NCBI GenBank assembly: GCA_023548195.1
Contig: JAJHZJ010000416.1
Coordinates: forward strand, 2,268,896-2,332,895
DNA from: Bettongia penicillata ogilbyi
Lineage: Eukaryota > Chordata > Mammalia > Diprotodontia > Potoroidae
DNA length: 64,000 bases
Reading direction: 5' to 3'
The notes beneath the pieces were generated by a model. That model had not been told where the DNA came from. It saw only the letters and a program-made list of their open reading frames with translations, and made no database searches. The translations under genes were made by a program, and so were the position numbers. Below are positions 57,303 to 64,000 of this stretch, piece by piece (position 1 is the stretch's first letter; each line of letters starts with the position of its first letter).

Positions 57303-60300
57303 GTAAAAAGTAAAATAAATATCTCTGATGTATTTATTTAATAGATAGTGCTTCATCTTGTAAGCAAGTTACTGTATGAGAAAAAAATAGCTCAATGACA
57401 TACTCTCATATCTGAATTCTATGTAGTTTATAGGAGAGAAAATTCCTAAAGTTTAATAAATACCTGTCTAAACTGTAAACATTTTTTGTTGTGGTTGGAT
57501 TATGAGAAGGAGTGCTCACAACATTCTTTTTGACAGAATCCATCTTTAAGCTTTTAAATAGTGAAATGATGTTATCAGAGTTTCTGGAAATCCTATAGGA
57601 CAAAAACAATAAATTGATTTTGACAGCCCCAAACAAATTTCATTATGTTTCTCTGTCTTTGGTACAGCCTAAGTATTTCAGCCTGCTCCTCATGCATAAA
57701 TACATCATGTACTGTGTTTATATTGATGAATTGCTTTTGACATACAAAGCCCAGATCATAACTTCAAAAATTAAAATAATTTAAAATATTTTTTCTTGCA
57801 TTGTACATATTTTCTTTGTGTAACAAAAAAATGGAACTTAGAAGTAAAAATTTATTGTCAACATAGATGAACACAATATCTCCTTTTCTTGTATAGTTTC
57901 CAGGTCATTTAGTTATTGGACTGTAGGATGTATTTTACTGATACTTGCTAATATTTAAAATGCCATCTGATTAACCTAAAATTTTATTTTTTTTAATAGT
58001 TGGACCCACTTGAACAGGCCAAGTTGGATTTAGTTTCTGCTTATACGTTGAATTCAATGTTTTGGGGTAAGGAGACTAATATATTTGAGTTAGAGGGGAG
58101 TCTTTCAGGTTAATTTTGACAAATTCAGTCAAACTTTAAGATTTTTAAATAAGTTCTTTTTTTAAAGTCAGGATAAGCCCAAAATTAATTTATTATTGCT
58201 TGTGTGCTAAATAATTTAAGATAGAAACTTCTGTGATTTTTGTTTAATTTGATTTCCTTGATTGTAGCGCTTTCAATATATATGTATGTGTGTGTGTGTG
58301 TGTGTGTGTTTGTAATTTTCACAGAGCACCACTATAAAATATCTAGTCATTGATTATCTAGTTTTTAAATTATACTTGTAAAAATTATTATTAAACCTCT
58401 CTCATTTTCTCTTACAGTTTACTTGGCTACTCAAGGAGTTAATCCCAAGGAACATCCAGTAAAGCAGGAAATAGTAAGCTTTTGCTTTACATGTTTTTTG
58501 CTTTATTTACTCCATTGTAGATTTGTGCATAGAATGATTATCTGTCTGGGTATTATTTGATTTTTTTAAATTTTAAAAAGTCACAGTACCTTTGTATCAC
58601 AGTATCATTTGTGAAAAGCAGAGTTGTCTAAGTCTTCTGAAATTATATAAACAAATAAGATAATTGTAATTTTGCCTTTAGTTTTCCTTATTTTACCTAA
58701 AAATTTTACCTATCTTACCTAAAAAAATTAGATTGGGAGCAATTATGATTTCTAGATTTAAATGGGCTGGGAAAATGTTTCAATTACCTTATATTAAATA
58801 ATTCTATTCATAATGTATGTAGTCTTTTTCCCACAGAATTTTGAAATCTTTACTATCTTCAAAGCAGTTTTTTAAAAAGCCCCAAACTCTTACACAATTC
58901 TAAAAAGTATATTCCAGTTGATTTACTAGCCAAGCCGGGAAAGTTCCTCCCCCACCCACCTTTTCAATTCCTCCATTAATTCATTTTCTCAGCAGTAAAG
59001 AATCCAGTTCAGCAACAAAGCTAAAAGCTTTTTTGGCACCAGTTGTATGTGTACTGTCCAGTAATTCTGCATTAGTGACATATTTACAACCTATAATAAA
59101 TCTTTTAGGTTTGTCTTTGTATTCCATTTAGATGCATAAGTACAGTATATAAGGTCTAGTATCTTAGAATTTCTGCTGACTTCAAAAATCAAATCAAATC
59201 ATTCAGTTTGATGAAAAAATTAGAAATCAAACTTTGTTTGCCTTTTTGACTTCCCTTTATAAATAAGAATGTCAGTATAATCAATATATATTAATCTATT
59301 ATTTCTTTATGGATATATATGTGTGTGTACAAGCATACACACATATGCACACACACATATAAAACTAAAGTATATAAGACAAACCAACTTTAACTTCAAG
59401 AAGTATGTGGTCACCTGTATTAATTTCAGCTGAATAGCCCATTTTTGTTTTCAGTTTTTAAAAATTGAATAAACCAGATTGCCTTTTCTCTGTGTTAATG
59501 GATGAAGCAGAACATTTTTCCAGTCTCAAGGTTCTTGGTGCAGAATTTTTTTATTTTAAATTTAGCCATTGTGAGAAATCATGAAACTCTAGAGTATGGA
59601 GAAGCATGACTTTCAGACTGAAGAATAGGAGTTTATCCTCTCTAGTTCTTGAAGGAAAGGATCATATTTCTTTGTGCTCTGTATTTTACAAGTGTCCAAG
59701 TAAATGCCTGAATCTCCCTCTTCCTTCTTTGTTTTTTGGATCGTTTAATGTTCTATACCTTTCATGAAGAAAGGCAGTCAGAAAAGTCAATCTTTCAGTT
59801 TTACAGCCCTATTTGCTAGGCATGTTGTGGTTACTTTGATAAGTTTGATGTTTGATGAAATGTACGTTTAGGCCTCATCATTCATTTGCTGTCATCTTGG
59901 GGGTTTCTGCTCATCAGTGCCATTTTTTTCAGCGATATATAAAGTAAACATTTGTCCTGATTAGCAGTCATACTGGTATGAATGTCTTATAGCAACATTG
60001 TGTGTTTCTCACCTTGCAAAATCTACCTGTTTGGAGTGTATATTTCATTGGAGAATTTTTTTCTTCATTTATTTTAACAAATCTAACAAAGCTCTTGGCT
60101 AGCCACTGAGGAGATAAAAGTTGAATGAAATGGTCTCAGGCCCCAAGATGCTTATAGTACAGTAGGAAAGATAAACATGCAGACAGATGTAGTACAGAGT
60201 ATAGTGTGCTAAATATATGAAGTATAAGACAAGTGCTGTGAGGATTTGTTAATCACATTTCATGTGTTAATCATTTATAAAACAACATTGAAAGTCAAAC

Positions 60301-61242
60301 ATTTGCATATGTTTGGGAATTGGGGAGTGGGAAGGAACATGTGTTCATTTTATGTAAGTAGTTACCATTATACCCAAATTTTTTATTTGCATAATATCCA
60401 CTTTAGTTGTGATTATAGAAGGAAATATATACAGAGATAATTGAGGGTTCTGGAAGGAGCAGTGTATTATAATGGAAAGGATAGGAAGCCTTCTGGTCTT
60501 GGCTTGGCTACTGACTTGTTATATGACCCTGAGAGGTTACTTCTTTTTATCTGGGCTTTAGATTTCTGTCTATAAAACAGGGAAATGTCAGGCAGTAGTC
60601 TAGATGATCTTTAAGATTTTTTTCTGCCTGTAAGATTCTGTGATTTTTGTACTGTATTTGGAGAGAGACGTTGATGTTTAGTGGGAAAGAACCTGTATTT
60701 GGAGTAAGAAGAACTGGGTTCATAGATGTGAGAAGCTAAGTAAATTAATTTTCATTCTGTGTTACCTAAGTCTGAAAAATGGAGATGATGATATTTGTAC
60801 TAGCTCCTTCACAGAATTATTTTGAGGAAAGCATCTTATAAACCCTAAAGGGCTTTATAAAATGTTAGTTATTATTTGGGGAAAGTCTAGACAAGAATAA
60901 TTTCATAGTTAAGGATGTCCCAGAACTCTGACTTGAGGGTATTGAGGTAATTCTCAAAGTCATTCTATACTTGGACCTTCACATAATATAATTTTGGAGT
61001 GTGTTCTGATAGAGGATATTGTAATAAAACTAGTGGTGATAAATATTTTATTGCTATCAATTGTTATTGTTTTATAGGATAGAATAAGAATATATATGAA
61101 CAGAGTCAAAGAAATTTCAGACAAGAAAATGGCTGCCAAACTGGATAAAGGAGCTGCTTCAAGATTTGTAAGAAATGCGCTTTGGGAAGCCAAACCAGAA
61201 AAAGGATCAAAGTCCTCAAATAAAGGAAAAAGAAAAAAGTGA
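57162..61242 (+). CDS. C1D: C1D nuclear exosome cofactor / nuclear receptor corepressor (four coding exons)
   Basis: Join of 57162-57302, 58000-58066, 58418-58473 and 61078-61242, giving 142 codons ending in TGA; human C1D has 141 residues. The translation starts [19 protein letters not shown], carries the family core [19 protein letters not shown], then [19 protein letters not shown] and [18 protein letters not shown], and ends in a lysine-rich tail (...GKRKK). This is a near-identical match to remembered mammalian C1D across the Sas10/Utp3/C1D domain (about residues 15-95); most changes lie in the N-terminal 30 residues and the basic tail. Known for the family: C1D is the Rrp47 homologue, a nuclear and nucleolar partner of the exosome nuclease EXOSC10 in pre-rRNA trimming; it also binds TRAX, DNA-PK and NCoR-type corepressors. 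The ATG is chosen because it follows the acceptor AG by one base, has A at -3 and G at +4, and aligns with the known start. Presence of introns and an intact frame argue against a processed pseudogene. Confidence 0.97.
58000..58066 (+). other. C1D: C1D exon 3
   Basis: The acceptor is a run of T ending AATAG at 57995-57999. The exon opens in phase 0 with [19 protein letters not shown] and closes after the first base of a valine codon at donor G|GTAAGG (58066/58067). Its 67 bases put the next junction in phase 1, which exon 4 matches exactly. Confidence 0.95.
58285..58309. repeat. (TG)n microsatellite in intron 3
   Basis: About 12 TG units, roughly 110 bases upstream of exon 4. Confidence 0.9.
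58418..58473 (+). other. C1D: C1D exon 4
   Basis: The acceptor is CTCTTACAG ending at 58417. Fifty-six bases complete the split valine codon and encode [18 protein letters not shown]. The donor is ATA|GTAAGC at 58473/58474 (phase 0). This part lies in the conserved second half of the Sas10/C1D domain. Confidence 0.95.
58474..60450. other. C1D intron 4, first 2 kb, mostly unassigned
   Basis: A short TA/CA alternating stretch at 59315-59362; otherwise no named repeat. Confidence 0.4.
60455..60875 (+). repeat. Two old SINE copies in intron 4
   Basis: 60455-60650 holds TTATATGACCCTGAGAGGTT and TAGTCTAGATGATCTTTAAG. 60665-60875 holds TGGAGTAAGAAGAACTGGGT, AAAATGGAGATGATGATATT and AAGGGCTTTATAAAATGTTA. 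Both end about 0.2 kb before exon 5. Confidence 0.55.
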
Positions 61243-61815
61243 ATCTTTGGTTTTGTTTAGTGAATATTCACAAGTATTCCATCTTAACTTTTGGCGCTGT
61301 CCCTTTAAAAATTGGTAGAAAATGAAAGAAGATTGTATTGAATTTTAACTGGAGAAACTAGGTTTAAATATATATACTGGTATGACATTTTCCCTTGAAA
61401 TTTGTTACATGATGTGCCCCTTCCCTTCTCCAATATTTTAATTGATTTTTCTAGTTCTTAAAAATTTAAAATTTCATATTCATATTCTGCAAAGTCCTAA
61501 CCTGTAAATTATTACATTTCATCTCTGTGTTTTTTGTAAACAGTTGCTATTATACTGCTCTTATGAACTGCATGAATTCCGCAAGTGAAATTCAGTGTTG
61601 TTAGTGTATCTGTTTTCAGTATATTGTGTTAAAAAAAGAATGAAGAGACTAAATATTTCTTTATTGTACAGCTATTATGGTTATCTCTTTTGTTTCTAGA
61701 TATCATTGATCTTTTAAAAATAAGTACTTGAAATACATTAAAATATAGTCATCTATAGCCTCATTATTTGTCTCAATGAACATTCAAAAATAAATGGAAA
61801 TGTTATTTGAATAAG
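61078..61815 (+). other. C1D: C1D exon 5 (last coding exon plus proximal 3' UTR)
   Basis: The acceptor is TTTTATAG ending at 61077. Coding bases 61078-61242 give [17 protein letters not shown] and then the basic C-terminal region [14 protein letters not shown]...GKRKK, ending in TGA at 61240-61242. The exon end is set about 20 bases after the AATAAA at 61789-61794, so the 3' limit is an estimate; transcripts using more distal signals would extend to about 62.73 kb. Confidence 0.85.
61789..61794 (+). terminator. Proximal C1D poly(A) signal
   Basis: AATAAA about 550 bases after the stop codon, preceded by an ATTAAA at 61737. It would give a 3' UTR of roughly 0.57 kb. Confidence 0.55.
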
Positions 61816-61849
61816 AGTTGAGATTTCACACTGAGTACTAGATTTTGAG

Positions 61850-61975
61850 TAAAAATCACAAATTCTTTGACTTGGAAAGAATCCCAGATGTCATACTTTC
61901 AACATCCTTATTTTACCAGTGAAGAAACTTCAGTCCAGAAGTGACCTGTTACCATTCCTTTACTCTAAAAGCTAA
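61850..61975 (+). repeat. L3/MIR-type fragment
   Basis: CATCCTTATTTTACCAGTGA, AGAAACTTCAGTCCAGAAGT, as at 25.65 and 46.37 kb. Confidence 0.45.
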
Positions 61976-62703
61976 GGTTGTATCTTTATTGTTTTAACGA
62001 CTCTTTTGAATACATTTTTTTCAGATGATTCACTTAAGATAGTCATCCTGTTTATAGGAATTGTGTTGTAGAAGTTCCTATGAATAGTTAACCACAATTA
62101 CTTGCTCTTGATTCAAAATACTTGACAGGTATTGAAACTCTCTCTTTTTTTTCTTTCTTTTTTTCAGTGCTTTGTCTATTCTTCCCGTTATGTTTTCTTA
62201 GGTTACGTTATGGTAATAATTGCAAGTGTCTGTATTAGGCAGAATCCAAACAGGGAGGTTACAGCATCCTTATAATTTGTCTCATTTTGATGCAGTGTTT
62301 ATTAGTGATAATTCTGTATTGAACTTTTCAATATCTCATGAACTTTAAACCCATGAACTTTGACTGTATATTTCCAATTAATGCAAATGTAAAAAACTCA
62401 TGCCATCATATACAGGAATGCCAAGAACAGTAAAATACTCTAATTTTTGAGAAGATGGTATGATTTCTGTGTGATTAATTCTCCATATGTAACCTTGAAT
62501 AAATGGATTTCTTGATTTATAGAAACAGATATTGGAAATGGTCTTAAAATGTAATGGATTTTGTAAAGCATTTTGGGCTCTTTCTGTGACACGTGATGAG
62601 GAAAGCATTGATGGAGACACAAATTCTGTTCTGGCTGTAATGTCAGATAATCTGAAGAGTGGGAGAACATTTATAACTGCTGCATGCTCCCTGCAGCCTC
62701 TCA

Positions 62704-62709
62704 AATAAA
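62704..62709 (+). terminator. Distal poly(A) signal
   Basis: AATAAA followed within 25 bases by a T-run and GTGATAG. It has the best downstream element of the three AATAAA copies after C1D; another copy lies at 62498-62503. Confidence 0.4.
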
Positions 62710-63009
62710 TTATTTTCTTTAAAACATTTTTTTGTGATAGTTATTACTATGATTAAATTCAGTGTGCAGGTGTTTGTGTTGTCTTTAGCTAGTATGTAGT
62801 GGTTATTTCTAAGTATTTCCTACTTTTATAAAGGCTGGAAAAATAAAGGGAATTATTTTTCATACACAAAGTTGAATCAGATATATTTATACAACTCTTG
62901 CTTATAGTTTTTACATTAGAATTATTTCCTGATCTGCCCCTAACTACATTTGTTACAAAGAAACACACGTTAGCAAAACTGATGTAGCAACCACATCTGA
63001 TTGTGTATG

Positions 63010-63540
63010 AGCATTCCATTCTCTTTGCTGTCCACTATGGTTATTCATTGCAATTAATCTGAGTTCAGCTACCGTGTAGTGTCATTTTCATTGAATATGT
63101 TATCTTTTCTAATGTAACACTATCCTGTTGTATTCATCTATTACACAGTTCAGCCATTCCCCAGTCAGTCACTAGTTCCAGTTTTGGGGCTGCTATTAAT
63201 AGTTTGTAATATATGGAGCCTTTATTCACCAATGGTTGACCTTCTTGGGATATATGCCTAGTATAGGAATTGCTGGTTCAGAGGGACACTTTTTTTCAGA
63301 TTTTTCTGGAAAACGGGCCAATTTACAATTCCATTAACAGTGTATTAGTATTCTGGTAATTTCATGGCCCCTCCTACGTTATGTCTTTATCATTTTTGCC
63401 ATTTGGATTGTTGTGAAATGAAACCTGAGTTTTAATTTTAATTTCTTCTAGTGATTTAGAACATTTTTCATATTGTTGGATCATTTTTATTTCCTTTAAA
63501 AATGATTTGTTCTTCTCTTTTGACCACTTACCTGTTGGAA
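63010..63540 (-). mobile_element. L1 ORF2 C-terminal part, reverse
   Basis: CAGCCATTCCCCAGTCAGTC, TTTGGGGCTGCTATTAATAG, TATGCCTAGTATAGGAATTG, ACAATTCCATTAACAGTGTA and TCTTTTGACCACTTACCTGT are reverse-complement ORF2 phrases, with order preserved. Confidence 0.7.
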
Positions 63541-63689
63541 AAACTCTTGTTATTTAAAAATGGAAGCACTGGTAGTGAGAAACATTAAGTAGTTATTAGA
63601 TGAATTATCAGTATTTTTAATAATAAAAAAGAAAGTATTCTACATGTTTTTCATTTGTTTTCATGGCTAACTGGATGTTTGTTTATGTA

Positions 63690-63795
63690 TGCATGTGTAT
63701 ATATGATATATATACACACACATATATATACACACGCATATATATGTATATACATATATATACGTGTATGCACACACAATATATGTATACATACC
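63690..63795. repeat. TA/CA alternating low-complexity stretch
   Basis: TATATATACACACACATATA-type units; a 73-codon Tyr/Ile-rich frame here is a repeat artefact. Confidence 0.9.
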
Positions 63796-63869
63796 TCTCA
63801 TTGCACCAACAATCTGATTCAGTTGATGAGATAACTCTGTTCATCAACCAGGATATATATATAATTATA

Positions 63870-64000
63870 GTAGGTAAGTTTTAGAGAGGTGGCTGAAATT
63901 CAGAGAATTTAAATGACTTACTTGACCATGGTCACATAGTTTTAGGTATAGGATTTGAGTCTGTGTCTTCCTGAAACCAGGTTCAGTATTTCCGGCATGT
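63870..64000 (+). repeat. MIR-family fragment, cut by window end
   Basis: AGAGAATTTAAATGACTTAC, CATGGTCACATAGTTTTAGG and GGATTTGAGTCTGTGTCTTC. Confidence 0.6.

Larger units (their letters stand above)
35600..61815 (+). other. C1D: C1D transcription unit (inferred extent)
   Basis: Gene span from the inferred non-coding exon in the CpG island to the first poly(A) signal. Introns are about 21.5 kb, 0.70 kb, 0.35 kb and 2.6 kb. Intron 1 holds nearly all the repeat load (SINE, MIR, L2, L1, HAL1-like, RTE and hAT relics). The coding half is compact and carries few recognisable repeats apart from two SINE-like stretches in intron 4. Confidence 0.65.
61243..62730 (+). other. C1D: C1D 3' UTR and alternative poly(A) region
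   Basis: AT-rich sequence directly after the C1D stop, without recognised repeats except an L3/MIR-like patch near 61.85-61.97 kb. ATTAAA at 61737 and AATAAA at 61789, 62498 and 62704 are candidate poly(A) signals. The one at 62704 is followed by a T-run and TTGTGATAG, a typical U/GU-rich downstream element. Confidence 0.55.

Overview
The window is AT-rich, CpG-poor vertebrate nuclear DNA, most likely from a marsupial. The evidence is the repeat content: tRNA-headed CORE-SINEs of the Mar1/SINE1 type, many MIR/THER1-like SINEs, L1 fragments with the marsupial-style 3' end, half-L1 (HAL1-like) elements, a BovB-like RTE LINE, old L2 and CR1/L3 LINEs, and a few hAT-type DNA transposon relics. The species cannot be fixed from this sequence alone. 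Repeat family names were given by recognition of consensus motifs, not by a database search, and element boundaries are approximate.

Only one protein-coding gene can be supported: C1D, the nuclear exosome cofactor / nuclear-receptor corepressor, on the + strand. A CpG island at about 35.03-36.12 kb is the likely promoter. It holds a full CRE (TGACGTCA), an ETS core, an NRF1-like site and a palindromic E-box. A strong splice donor after position 35683 would end a non-coding first exon. After an inferred first intron of about 21.5 kb, four coding exons follow (57162-57302, 58000-58066, 58418-58473, 61078-61242). They join in phase 0, 1, 0 to give 142 codons. The 3' UTR starts at 61243, with poly(A) signals at 61789, 62498 and 62704.

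Layout: 0-2.1 kb is a BovB-like RTE LINE on the minus strand. 2.7-3.6 kb is a SINE followed by a purine-only microsatellite field. 4-16 kb is intergenic sequence with scattered CR1/L3, L1, MIR and SINE relics. 15.9-16.2 kb is an AT-rich palindromic array. 16.4-20.6 kb holds minus-strand L1 and HAL1-like pieces. 23.7-24.4, 28.8-29.2 and 50.9-51.2 kb are repeats sharing an RTE-type 3' tail. 26.4-30.5 kb is a split plus-strand L1/HAL1 series. 30.7-34.9 kb carries L2, SINE, MIR and hAT pieces up to the promoter. 36-57 kb is C1D intron 1, filled with repeats including an RTE 3' end, an L1 3' end, a 2.6 kb HAL1-like element and three of four copies of one small hAT-like repeat. 62-64 kb is downstream flank with an L1 relic.

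I found no tRNA or rRNA gene, CRISPR array or operon-like gene set. No new multi-gene system is visible. The most interesting points are the arrangement of CRE, YY1-like core and possible five-codon upstream ORF at the C1D promoter, the large AT palindrome, the purine/GGAA tract, and the LINE/SINE families that share a 3' end.
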